Of a stretch of 64,000 nt of DNA, positions 33,207 through 45,400 are shown in pieces. The DNA is taken from positions 1-64,000 of the forward strand of contig CALNHX010007553.1 in NCBI GenBank assembly GCA_940337035.1, in the 5' to 3' direction. The translations under genes and the position numbers were made by a program. The DNA comes from Agriotes lineatus. Lineage: Eukaryota; Arthropoda; Insecta; Coleoptera; Elateridae. How positions within the stretch are numbered: the stretch's first letter is position 1; the number at the start of each line of letters is the position of its first letter. Below the pieces are notes generated by a model. That model had not been told where the DNA came from and did no database searches. It saw only the letters and a list, made by a program, of their open reading frames with translations.

Positions 33207-34345
33207 GTGAATATATGGAAAAATTTAACGAACAACAATCCAAATCCAAATCAAACCGATAACGAGTCAATAGTTGTCGAAACGCGTGACGATAACCTAG
33301 CTAACGCCGTCGAATGCAGTAACGAAACGTATCATTCAAATAGCGAAGACCCAATAGCAGGGATTCCTATTGTTGACTGTCCCGTAAATTTTGGGGAAAA
33401 TGTAATAATTATATCAGAAGTAAAATTTGCACTAGCAGAAATGTCTAAAATTAAATTGTATGAAAACAAGCAAAGAATATTGGTAGACTTTTCAAAAAGT
33501 AATTTTAAACAAGAAATAATTAGAATTATTAAAGAAGATGTAGTGCCAAAATTTAAACACTATGATTATTTTGAAGGTCCAATACTTGAAAAATTTAGCT
33601 TTGTGCTTCAGAAATATTTCAACATTTTTAAAATCAATATGATTAAATATTCAAAAAAATTAATCGAGATAATTAACGATGACCATTATGAAGAAAAAAT
33701 AATCATAGAGGAATTGCAGAAACAGTAAAGCGAATAACCAATACTTACTATTGGCCCAGTCAACAAAATTATAATATTCAAACTTTTATAAACGATTGAG
33801 AAATCTGTCAATTATCATTCGATTAGAATTCATTTACACCCACTGCTGTTAAACCATTTCAAATTGTACATGTCGATAGTATATGCTTAGAAAAGTGCAA
33901 GTTTTTGACAATCGTCGATTCTCTTTCCAAATATGGTAAAACAACAGGCATAATTAGTAATCTTTTAAAGTATTTTACTCACCATTGTATACCAAAACAA
34001 ATCATTTCCGATAATGGATTAAAGTTTAAAAATTCGATTGTAAAACAACTAATAGAAACCCATAAAATAAAAATTCACTTTATTAGTTCACAACCTTAAT
34101 ACCTAGATCATATTAGGCTACTGAATAATCAAGCCGAATATAAAAAATCACTAATCGAAGTTAAAGTTAATTATGGACTTCTGACTTACAACACTGTTGG
34201 TTCTGCAACAAATCTTAAACCATACGAGATAATAACAGGACATTTAGGAAGAGAGTCCCCTTTTAATTTAGAAATAGACAAACAATTATATATCTAATCA
34301 CAAAGACAAACTTAAATTGTTGTATCAAAAATTAAACACAGGTAT
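33207..34345 (+). pseudogene. Gypsy pol linker and integrase, broken
   Basis: 33207-33728 is open (173 codons) and holds the linker of errantivirus Pol, ending …EKIIIEELQKQ. Then follow TYYWPSQ, a zinc-finger-like CEICQL remnant, and the integrase core: FQIVHVDSICLE (first Asp), FLTIVDSLSKYGKTTGI and IPKQIISDNGLKFKN (second Asp in SDNG). The stretch after 34100 carries the C-terminal part (YNTVGSATNLKPYEIITGH). Stops occur at 33798, 34098 and 34296. The gene is cut at 34345 by the RTE-like LINE, and a short C-terminal piece resumes after 38222. Confidence 0.8.
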
Positions 34346-34367
34346 CTTCTTATTCTTTCATCAGCAT

Positions 34368-37300
34368 TTAATTACTCCAGTGTTGGATATACGAGTATGC
34401 CTCCCCTCGACGCATCCACTCCGTTCTATCCGATGTTGTCCTTATCCACTGTATCCCTACGATCTTGTCCACGTCGTCTCGCCATCTAGCCCTCGGTCTA
34501 CCTCTGTTCCTTCTGCCTTCCCGAGGTCTCCACTCGGTCGTCAGTTTAGACCATCGATTGTCGTGTTGTCTCATGCCGTGCCCCACCCAACTCCACTTCA
34601 AACTTGCAATGCGTTTCGCTACATCTTCCACTTGGTACATTCTCTTATTATTTCATTCCGTACCCGGTCCCGCAATCCTATACCCAACATGGAGCGTTGT
34701 ATGCCTCATTGAGCGATCTTCAATATTTGTATCAATGTTTCTTTAAGAGGCCATGTCTCGGAACCATAGGTCATTATCGGTAATACGCATTGATTGTGTA
34801 CTCTCGTTTTGAGGAATTGAGGGTATTTAGTTTTGAACACTTCCCTGCTCTAATTCCCAAAACAGCCCAGGCCAGCCGAATTCTCCTGTTGGTTTCAATG
34901 ACTTGTGGGTCTTCTTTGAGACATATTATTTGTCCGTATATACCGGGTGGCAATGAGATCAGAACCATGCCTCTATCACCTTTACTTATCAACGGATTTG
35001 AATGAAGATAATAAAAGTAATTTCTAATTGAGAGACGATATAATCAAAATAGCCGACTTCCGGTTTCACCGGAAATGTCATCAACTTTGATTTTTTTAAT
35101 GAGTTGTCCGGTATCAAGTGGTGCATGGTGCATATCGTTAGATTGGTAATTAAATTTTCTATTTGATGGCATGATGGCCCTTGGAGGTGCCATTTAAAAA
35201 CATTGACTTTTTCTCAAAAAAATGTATTCCTTCATGAACAATTTGTTATTGATAAAATTAACAAAATATGTATTATTATGGGTTACTGGAGTAATTTAGA
35301 ACCATTTTTTCTAATCACAGCCTTCTATGATAAAAAAAATTTGAAAAAAGAATTTTTTGTTTAGAAAAATGAAAATTTAGGGAATATATCGTATGTAATT
35401 TGAGCTGTACATTCCAAAAAACCTAAATTGTATAGGGTGATGCATTTAAAAAATCAAAGTTAATGACACTTCCGGTGAAACCGGAATTTGACCATTTAAA
35501 CTATAGCTATCGGTCAATCAAAAATTATGTCTAGTATCCACGTATCTAATTTTATCCAAATCGATTTATAAATATAGGAGACATAAGCATGGCCATATTC
35601 TCATTGTAACCCGGTATATTGTTCTACCACCTCTATATGTGGGTGTTTAATTGTTATAAGTTTTACATCCTCACTGCTTGCCATTATTTTTGATTTTGCA
35701 AAGTTAATTCTCAGTTCAACCCGACTTGCGGCTGCCTGGAGCTCCTCCATCATCACTTGTAGCTCCTGCATGTTATTTGTTGCAAGTACAATATCGTCGG
35801 CGTATCGGAGATGTGACATGTGTTTCCCGTTCACGTTTATGCCTTTGTCCTGCCAGTTTAGACAATTGAATACGTCCTGTAGTAAGTTAGTGAACATTTT
35901 AGGGGACATAGTGTCCTGCTGTCTGATACCTCTATGCATTGCTATTGGTTCTGTTCCGTCGTATACCCGAATAACCGTCTTCGCTTCTTCGTATAAGTTG
36001 TTAATTAAGTTGATATATCTATAATCTAATCTACAGCGTTTTAGTGCATTGATTAGAGCCCACCTCTCGACCGTGTCGAAGGATTTCTCAAAATCTATAA
36101 ATACAACGCTTGGTTATATTCGTGACTCTTTTCTGTCACTTGTCCTAGTGTATGTATTGGCTCTATACTACTCGATTGAAAAGCATCACGTTTTTGTGCT
36201 GTTCTAGTTGTTACAATTTTCGTAAGTAGTTTGTACAGATGTGAGAATAGGGAAATTGGCCTGTAGTCTTTCAAGTTTTTATCGTTTCCTTTTTTGTAGA
36301 TTAATAGTACTTCAGCTGTTCTTCACTGTTCAGATATCTTCCCATTTTCTAAACATTTGTTAAATAATATCTGAAGGTGTTCTAGTAGTGTTTTTTCTCC
36401 TGCTTTGATCAGTTCTATTACAATTCCATCTGTTCCAGGCGCTTTGTTGCTCTTCATATGTTTCATAGCATTCTTATTCGCATACATGCTTATCTCCAGT
36501 ATTTCTTCTGTATTATGTCTTGTGAAAGGGGGGGGGGGTATTTTATCAGTGGGGCTTCTAGTTGGTTCTGGTTCATATCTGGAATAAAGCGATTTGTAGA
36601 ACTTTTCGATGTGTCTCAATATTTCGTTGCGGTCATTTATCTTCCGCCTTGTTTCATCTATTAATGTGGTTATTTGTTTTCGACCTTCATTAGTTTTCTT
36701 TCGGACGACTGTTGGACCTTTATTTTGTAGTATAACTTCTTCAATAGTTTTTTCTTTATATTCACTACAGTCTTTTCTGACTCTTCTTCTTATTTCCTTG
36801 TTTAGGTTTTTCAACTGTTCTTCATTTATGTTTTTCTTATTTTTATTCCTATCATCAATCAGCTTTCGTGTTTCATCTCTCAGTTTTTTGTCGTTATTTG
36901 TGTTAGGTTGCCCTTTTAGGACAGCTTGTGCAATTTGTTTTTGTTATATAGTTATTTAGTTCATCAATGTCTATGTCACTCCCATTCCCATTACTGTATC
37001 CTTTACTTTCCATCGCTTGCTCTATCTTCTTCCGGTATATGTCTTGATCTAGGCGTTGAAGATTTATTTTACCTTCCGATTTTTTCTTACCTATAAGTTT
37101 GAGTCTTTCGTTCTTTAAGTTAATTTTAATTCTACTTCTAACTAGTCTATGGTCACTAATGTATACTTGGTTGATGACGGACACATCTTGGACTGTACGA
37201 GGGGCGTTTGTAAGGATAAAATCTGTTTCGTTACGGTGCTCCACGTCCATTTTCTTGATTCTTTTTTGTAGAAGAACGTGTTCATTATTATCAGCTGGTG

Positions 37301-37947
37301 TTTTTCCAGCAAAGTTGACTAATGTTTGTTCTCGCGTATTTCGTCTACCTATGCTGTTTTTCCACACAGGTTTCGCCTTGTTATCTCGTACAAATCCTAG
37401 CATTGAAGTTTCCGAGGATCATGGTGAAATATGTTCTTTTGCTGTCTATTGCGCTTCCGATATTATCGTAGAACTGATCGATCTCTTCATCAAGGTGTTC
37501 GCTGGTGAGTACATATACTATTATTATTTTTATTTGGTAGCTATTTGTTATTATTAAAATTGCATACATGACCCTGGAGGATATCCCTACAGTTCCTATT
37601 ATATTGTTTCGCCATTTGTTGTTAACTAGCAGGATCACACCGTTTAGTGTCTTTTTTTCTTCTCTCTTAAAGTAGAACATTTTACCTGATTTCAGTTCTA
37701 ATCGGATCTCGCCTCTTTTTTTGACTTCACTCAATCCGATTATGCCCCACTTTAATGTCTTTATCTTTTCTTCCAATTGTGTAAGTCTATCTGGTGAGAC
37801 TAGGAAAGTTGCATTGTAAGTGAGTGTTTTTTCGGGCGCTTGCCGTCCTCTGCCACTTACTTCCGTCTGTAGTCGAATAGTTGCCTCCCCAGAATCCGCG
37901 GGGCAGACCGATGCGGTGTGAGATTCTGGATTCAATGTCCTACTCAC
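34368..37947 (-). pseudogene. RTE-like endonuclease-reverse transcriptase ORF, broken
   Basis: From 37947 downward: N-terminal part and APE-type endonuclease with WGIIGLSEVKKRGE (catalytic Glu), GNFNARI (metal-binding Asn) and, in the next frame, TDFILTNAPRTVQDV and ISDHRLVRSRI (catalytic D-H pair). Then come a charged linker (36814) with KAPGTDGIVIELIKAG, a degraded finger/palm region with NLKDYRPISLF, GIRQQDTMSPKMFT and LRYADDIVLATNN (YADD intact) at 35939-35601, and the MITE. After it: ICLKEDPQVIETNRRIRLAW and, at 34640-34368, SWVGHGMRQHDNRWS and GRPRARWRDDV. There are at least four frame breaks. A run of 10-11 G near 36529-36538 may itself be a sequencing or assembly slip. Confidence 0.88.
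34939..35618. mobile_element. TIR element (MITE) inserted in LINE reverse transcriptase
   Basis: TATACCGGGTGGCAATGAGA at the left is inverted at the right (TCTCATTGTAACCCGGTATA). Further in, CCGGTTTCACCGGAA pairs with TTCCGGTGAAACCGG (about 35059 and 35470), extending the symmetry. A TA duplication is likely within the TATA ends. The insertion is proved by the protein: the LINE reads …IEVVEQY up to it and YGQIICLKEDPQ after it, and these join into one continuous segment. It is non-coding. Confidence 0.88.
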
Positions 37948-38364
37948 CTAGGGTAGTTTAGTTTTATGTTTCGACATATTATATTGTAACTTCGGGGGTG
38001 TTAGGATATACAACGACGCGCTATCCTACTGAGTGTTGGCGAGGGGTACCGGGTGGGGGTCGAGGAATATATGGAATGATGGGAATTAGGTATGGGTTTT
38101 GTCTCCCCTCTAGTAGGGTATAGGGAGGTCGAGAGCTCACGTAGGGCAGCTTCGACAACCCTGTAGTGGGTCTGCCTTGCCGGGATCGCTAGAAGTACCC
38201 ACCCGCTACCCTACACAGGTATACAACAACAATAAGAAAATGTTATAAATAAAGCACACAAAGTTCGCGAAAAATTAAACCAACCATCATAATACCGTTA
38301 ATTAATACACATCTCGAATATTAAAAGACCAAAATGTAAAACTTATCAATTTTAAATTTTTCAG

Positions 38365-39446
38365 GTTCCTTGCTATCGGACAAGGGATAGAAGTAAATAA
38401 CACGGACAATTTAGGCGTTCTACCCATAAACCTGAGGCCCGATAGACTTCACAAGACGGATCACATGTTCGTCCATTATTACAATTTAGAACCGCTATAT
38501 GCAGAATATGCAATAGGAAAATCGTAGGTTAAATTTAGCTAATTTTAGTAGTGATACAATACTAACAAAGACGGAAAATATAAAAATACATAGCTTAAAT
38601 AATTGATCTAAAAGAGGTTTAATCAACTAATTAGGATCACGAATTAAAGGCTTAACTGGAAATTTGGACGCTAAAGATGGAGAATAAATCTACAAAATTA
38701 TTAGCCATTTAGAGAATAACCAACATACACTAAAAAATCAACAGACAATGCAATATTTCGTTAGCAACAAATTTGTTCAAAATTTTAATGGCAGAATACG
38801 AGACATTCAGCCTAATGGAATACTGTAATCTAAAATAGTGTAGCTCAGTGAACGTGTTAAGATCGCAGCTAAACGTCAAGATATTCTTTTCGCTGGAAGT
38901 TTGTTTAACCAATTATTATTTATACATGTCTACTTTGCATTCTACAATAATTAAATCTAAAAAATTGATCCTTGAACTCAAAAAAAAAATCCGATCATTA
39001 TAAGAATCAGTTTCCTTTCCCATTAAAGTATGAAAACATTTTAGAATTTGAATCCATTCTAAAAGTAAATTGTAAAATCGCTTCATATAAAATTACATAT
39101 TTTCTGTCAATACCTATAGATTTGGAAAAGGAATATGACTTCTACTATTTAGTTCTAATTTCTTCAAAACATGAGTCAGAATTTGTGACAATTATTGTGA
39201 GTGTAAAATATTTGCTAAATTTAAATTTGGTAATATGGTAACACCTCTAAATAATAAATGTACCCAAGGCAAACCTTATCACTGTTCATATCAACTGCAA
39301 TCAAATTTAAAGCATTATGTGAAGAAGACATCCTATTAAATGGAAACTCAAGCAAGTGTCTATTTACGAAAATTGAAACCTTTGATAATTACGTAGAAAT
39401 TATTATAACATGGGCGCTACATACTTCCCTTAATTGTTCATTTTAA
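38365..39446 (+). pseudogene. Errantivirus env remnant, 3'-truncated
   Basis: A segment at about 38390-38525 (GVLPINLRPDRLHKTDH, then LEPLYAEYAIG) is followed by a stop-rich part. Open frames then appear at 38972-39241 (a segment around CKIASYKITYFLSIPIDLEKEYD) and, in another frame, at about 39255-39446 (a cysteine-bearing CTQGKPYHCS region and ILLNGNSSKCLF). The cysteine pattern and motif order match the envelope glycoprotein of insect errantiviruses, related to baculovirus F proteins. No membrane anchor remains: the reading breaks into unrelated sequence near 39440. It cannot give a functional protein. Confidence 0.75.
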
Positions 39447-42400
39447 TATTTACTAATATAACCCGTTTGTGTTTCAGTGCTTTTCATTGTAATTGTAATT
39501 GGTATAGTTCAAGGTGAGTGAATCTGGTCCTGTTTTAGTGTTTAAATCGCTGAATGTGTGTGTTCAGCGATCGAAATGGATTCTTCGAGAGTTCGAGCAC
39601 TGTATGGAAGCTGAAGTTATTTGCAGCATACCTGGCACCGGAAGCACATGTCTGCCTGATGCTCACAGTGTAAGATCGTCATAAAACGAGCTGAATTAAA
39701 GCGGTTTGAGTCTGCTCAATAAATGGAAGCCAGTTTTTGCATTTAAAGTACTAAATAACCGTGTATAGAGTAAGTATATCCTCACACCGCCAAGGAGTTT
39801 TGTGACGTATCAAGTGTTCCACGACGCGATTCGCCAGAGAGGTGACAGCCAGAAGCCAGGTACTTCCCCAACGTATTCGGGGGAAATTTCTAAGCATTGC
39901 AACGTTCAATGTTGATGGCGTATAGCGAAGACGGGTTTTTATGTTTCAAATTACGACGGCAGATTTGTATGCAAAATAATGTTTGCGTATAGAGGACAGT
40001 TATTTTGGGGTCTTTTCAAGGTACGAGTAATTTTAAATTGAAATGTACCGCAGGTACAGTTATTTTGCTAGTCTTTGACTTGTAAATGAGGCTAGCCACG
40101 ACCAACTGCGCGTTCATGAAATCCTTCATTTCAAGCATGGCCAGAAAATAGTTCGTTATTTGCATCTACCATGGTGCAGCTGGTTGTTATGCCATGAGTT
40201 ATAAAGAAGTCCAATAAATCTTTGATAATATGCGTATCTGTTGGCCAAAACGTGAGTTCACTGGTTGACACAGAAGTATAGTTGTTTTTGATCTTTTGTT
40301 GTGATACGTTTTAATCCCCGGTGTGTGCGTTTGTCACTCGAATCACCGTTTAGATAATTTCCGGCACTGATTTGTAGTAGTTTTGTGTCTTCTTGGTGAG
40401 TATACTGCAGAAATGATTAATGACCAGGGCAAGGCATTTATCTAGACTTGTACGTGTTGTTATGACTGTAAAGGCTCCACGTTGCGGGACCTGTTTGTAA
40501 TGACTGCCTTCAACTAATAAAGGCTTTAGTGAAAATATAAATAATTAAATAGGGCAAGTCACCATCCAATACTCTGGTTAGTTATATTAAATTTAAAAAA
40601 ATTAAAACTTTGCCTGTCAGTATCTTAGTCTAATCAAAATGAAATGTATTTATTACTCTTTAATAAAATGTTTAATTGCCCCTTTCTATATTTTATCTCA
40701 GGTTAGGTTAAAATTTGAGTTTTATTTTAAAATAATCTTTTAGAATATATAACTCAGAGTAGCTCAAATACGCAAAATTTTAGTACAGTTGCGGCCAATA
40801 AAAATTGGACAACTCTTATAACAGATTTTTGTCTAATTCTAGCTGGTTGAATTGGTTTTATTAATATGTCAAATTGCAACATTGAATATTTGACATCTGT
40901 CAAACAATTCCAAATTAAAAATAATACGACAAAGTAATTTAACCGCTATAAATTCAGTGACGAAAAGTGGAATAATCGCGAAAATAGACGGAACTGTACA
41001 ACCGTACTACTCTCTTCAATTACGCATAACCTCACAAACTTGACTTAACCACAAAAGGTTCGCGGGTGCATACAGCGAAATTTGCAAGACACCACAGGTA
41101 AACTGAAGCAAATCTCCCGCCTAGCAACAACTAACTTAATTTTGTTTCAGATCGTGACGTAAAACGACGCTAGCTATCTTTTGTTCTACTTCCTGTGATA
41201 GCTCCAAATCCTGGCCAAAATTGCATTTTCTGGTGACGCCATACAATTTACTCAAACTGGGACGGATCTGGATGACCGGAAACACGATGACTCTCTTCAA
41301 CAAGGTGTGTTCTCGAAGTGCACTAGCTTTCCGGACTCCAACCCCATAAAAACATGCCAAATCGTACCTTTGAAATTCTCGCCGATTTCGCCTCGAAGCT
41401 GGTGCAGGTGACGCCGATGTCCTTATTCGCTGGAAGTCGCTTCCCTGGCCCCAAATCTTGTTCTGGGATGCTCTTACACCTCTTCCTGGCCTATAGGACT
41501 TGCTATCCTTGGCTTCAGAAGTTCAAATGGACCGGTGTCACAGCTCGAAATATCCAGGTGCTCGGTGCCGATTCAAAGCCGAAGTTGGTTTGATTAATTT
41601 TATAAATTTTTAACGGAGAAACTTTTGCTAACACTTCCACATGTGCCCGGTAACTTGTATGATAACTTGGTATACTTTTAAGACTTAATTAATTTTTATT
41701 ATAAAAAAACAGTAAAAGTCGGGAGCAGCATTTGCCCACAACTTGACATAACAGCAATTATTTTTAAATTTTTTTCAAAAGGGCATTGCGTTACCTAGTA
41801 ACCGCGATCTGATATTGTTTAAGGGAAACAAGTATTAGTTACACTTTCACATAAAGGAATAAAATTTGATTAACGTGTTTGTTGCTTAAAACTAGACATT
41901 GTCTTTATTTCTTATACATAAAATTGTTCCTTCTCCTCACATTTATCACTGCTCTGTTATGAACACTTGGTTTTAAAATGATTATTCTTCATTTCAGTTG
42001 CCCTCGTTCTGTATTGCTCGTTGCAAATTCTATTTTATCTTGCTTTCATTTCCATCTACATTTCATAAGCTTGCTTGCTTTTCACTGGCCTGTACGTTTA
42101 TTAATAGCTCTACGCTCATATTCATTATGCACATTATTCACTTTCATTTGGTCCGGCTTCAAATCTGTTCAAACCTATCATTAGTTATCTTATATTAGCC
42201 GTCTTAAATCTTTCTTTTACTCAAACTTCAAATTCAATCCCTCTGAAATCTGCTTTGCTTATGCTAGTCTTTATCCCTGTAATTATGCCTCTTGCATCTC
42301 ATTACCAATGCATTTAATAACTGCAACTACTGTTTAGATTGCAATTAAATAACATATTTCAACTTTGTGCTTAAATTGACTTTGTTCAATATTTCTCTCT

Positions 42401-45400
42401 GTATATAGAATTAATTTGTGAGCCTTAAACCATCTCAGTATATGTTAACTTTAATAATTGGGTAATTCCTAGAGAAAGATATGGTTTCATATGACAATGG
42501 TTGACACTAATATGCTATACTAGCCGAATGAATTGTATTACAAACAATACAATATGGTATTCCAATTACTTTTCTTTCACTAAGATGTGTTTCGAAGACA
42601 ATGAAAAAATGTTGTTAATTTATTTTTACGATTTGGTAATTCGTTGGTGCTCCAAGCGGCGATAAGTAGTAGATTATCCATTTATATTTATTTATCTTAT
42701 TGATAACAGTAGGCAGATTTAGTGTCATGTGTAGGATTCGGATAGATTTAATAATAACACAATAAATTCACAACATTGCAGTGGGTATCCAAACCAAACT
42801 TTGAATTAAAATTTACCGAAAAAACTGCAACCCCAAAATCTATTTAGTAATTTAGACTGTAATTTTATGTATAGACATTATGCAATTATCCACGATTGGC
42901 GAAAAATGCTACATTTGAATGACGAACAATTCCTTAATAAGTGAACTTTAAAAGCAAGGCTCATATATTTTTAATTTAGAATCGTATACTAAGAACATAT
43001 AACTATTAACAACACGTGAAATATTTCTGGTGCGTAGTTCTCACCAATACATCCCACCAAATTTAGGAATTACATTTTTCTGGGGCACGTTTTTGTGTTT
43101 CCCACAAATCAGATAAATTTTTGGTTTCAATTGGTATTTGACCTGGAAGTTTTGAGATTTATTGATTGTAGGCGTACTGCCTTATTGTTATAGAAAAAGG
43201 TCACACACGACCCGCTGTTGTGAATTCTAAAATCTGTTTTCTAGGGTAGCATTCTGAAGTAGAAATAAAAACTAAGTTGTTTTGAACTTCAATAAAATAT
43301 ATGAAATTGTTTGGAGGACGATAAGAAATATTGAACTTGGTGTGGTAGGTATATACTAGTAACTTTAAGTAAATTTATTAATTTTCAACTTCAGTAAATT
43401 TGTAATTTTTTAACATTTCTGCCATGTATTTATTTTGCTAATATTTTACTAAAACTACATTTACACAGTTAAGCGCTGATCCACCTGGGCACACTTTAAG
43501 GGATGATTCACTGACTGTTAGCTCTCTCTAATCATCGTAGTCCGGACGGCACGTAGGCTATCGTAAAAGATCTGTGGTAGTCGTTAAAACCTCATGAGCA
43601 ACTGGAGATCAGGTGCTGAACCCACCTTAATGCAAAAAGGTTCATTTAATCCAAAAAGTTGTATGAAAAAGTATGTCTGACCTAATAAGGAAGAGAACAG
43701 AAGAAGAAAGAGATAAGAACATAAACAAGAATTTATATTAGTACAATAACCTTTATTGAATAACCGATTGATGAAGAACTATTATATGAATTTGTTAGCA
43801 ATGCTGTGCCGCTGTGTATACTGTCTACTAGACTCTAGAATGTTATGAGTTTATAAAATCAACTAATTATATCAGGTTCAAAATTAATAAATTCCCATTT
43901 ACTTCTTTTTCTTATTTTAAGAAGTACATGTACAAAAAGTCGACATGGCCATTGCCAGAAAATTGGGGAAATATATATTTTAAATTATTTAAAAACTATA
44001 ACGACTACCGGTGCCCCCAAAAGCGCGTAAACATTACTTTAGAGGGTTCGGGCGTCACTTTTTAAACCTAAACCTTAATTGAGTAAAAATCCAGTCCGCC
44101 TGCGCCGGAAGTCGAACTCTCGCCCGCTCCGGCACGAGCGTTCCGTGTTTTCACTGTGACCTCGATGCAAGCGGCGAGACCGCTTATTTTTAGACAGATA
44201 ATATCTGTGAATATAGCTACAAATATCAATTTATTTATATTGTAATGGTTTCTGCCCACAACAATTCTGATTGCCTAATTAACAAAAAGAAATCAAACAA
44301 GCTTAAATTTTTCATGTTGGGGGCAAATTGAGCTCCACATTGATTGTATAAAATTGTGAATAAAAGGTCTTTTGTGAAGCCAGTTTCGTGTTAAAGTTAT
44401 TCACCAAGTTGCTGGGCATCTGTGGGTATAATTTTACCAAGTGTAGGAGCCCCCAAGATAGTGCAATCAGGCCAGCAAGTTTGCACTTGGTGAACCATTG
44501 AGTGCGACCCAACTTCGGCGATGATTTTGAGGCAGTTCCAGACATCGGAGACAGATTTTTTCGTGCAACATGGAGAGAAGGCCTACAGCTATCCCTGGGT
44601 AGAAGAATTAGAACCAGTAAGCCATTTCTAAGCAAGTATTTGCCGTGGCGTCTGTCCAGTGTACCAACCAACAGCGAAGCACCTCTTCAAAAAGGTAGGA
44701 TTCTATAAAAAATAGGAGCAGCAGCCTCATACGAATTGAGGTTCGTCAAGAATAGACCTTTGCCGAGAAGTTCAACGTATTTCCAGAGTCTCAGGTCCAT
44801 CCAGCTTCGAATAATTTAGATGAAGCGGAATTCGCAGTTTTTGACCGGAAAATGAGGTTAGCCGTTGCTACGTTAAGGAATTAATTGTATTTACTTCATG
44901 CATTCTTGCCATTTTACGCCATTTTTGCACTGGCGGATCATCTTGTTTACTCCACAAAATTTAGAGGATATTTAAACGTCAGTTGGGAACGGTGCATTTG
45001 CCCTAATATCAGAAATTTTGTCATACAACAAATTATTTGTCATACAAAGTTTTCTATTAATTATATGAACCGGCCGCCCTGAGATAAGAATTGTTTCATG
45101 TTCACCGGAGCTAAGCTCTAATTTATTGCAAATAAGTAAAATATAGAAAGAGCAATAAACCACTTATTTTTGTAATAATTATTGCAATCCTTTTAATGTG
45201 CCCTGAGTTTGCCAGGCAGGTTGTTAATTGAAACTTAACAATTTAGAAAGTGTAGTATCCCTTGCCCTAATTATAATTTATAGAATTTTTATATAAATCC
45301 TAAGAGATGTTACTATTACAATATTGACATTATCTATAATATTTAGGATTGATTTTGTATACGCTATTTATTAATATCCTTTCTGTAATTTATAGGGCGG

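Larger units (their letters stand above)
34346..38212 (-). mobile_element. Near full-length RTE-like LINE with 10-bp target duplication
   Basis: ACACAGGTAT lies on both sides (34336-34345 and 38213-38222), fixing the ends. Without the MITE at 34939-35618 the LINE is about 3.19 kb, the usual length of RTE elements, which carry one ORF with endonuclease and reverse transcriptase. The 5' untranslated region is 37950-38212. The 3' end (34346, minus strand) finishes in a GAAAGAATAAGAAG tail. It split the pol gene of the Gypsy element. Confidence 0.88.
29493..39446 (+). mobile_element. Gypsy/errantivirus-like element, heavily decayed
   Basis: In order on the plus strand: primer-binding site (29493), gag remnant, protease, reverse transcriptase, RNase H, linker, integrase and env. 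It is interrupted by insertions at 32563-32973 and 34346-38212. Without these it is about 5.7 kb. The 3' LTR was not found: env breaks off near 39446 into unrelated sequence. Every gene carries stops, frame changes or deletions. This domain order with env is typical of the insect errantiviruses. Confidence 0.85.

Noticed and set aside
36405..37557. Hydrophobic plus-strand open frames (60-152 codons)
   Set aside because: They are antisense to the RTE-like endonuclease and linker. Their hydrophobicity comes from Lys/Glu-rich codons read in reverse.
40785..40830. Tc1-like transposon end near TTGCGGCCAATAAAAATTGG
   Set aside because: No inverted partner was found downstream or upstream in the window.
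44090..44190. tRNA-like head on the minus strand (GAGTTCGACTTCCGG)
   Set aside because: The B box is poor and no SINE body, tail or duplication is visible.
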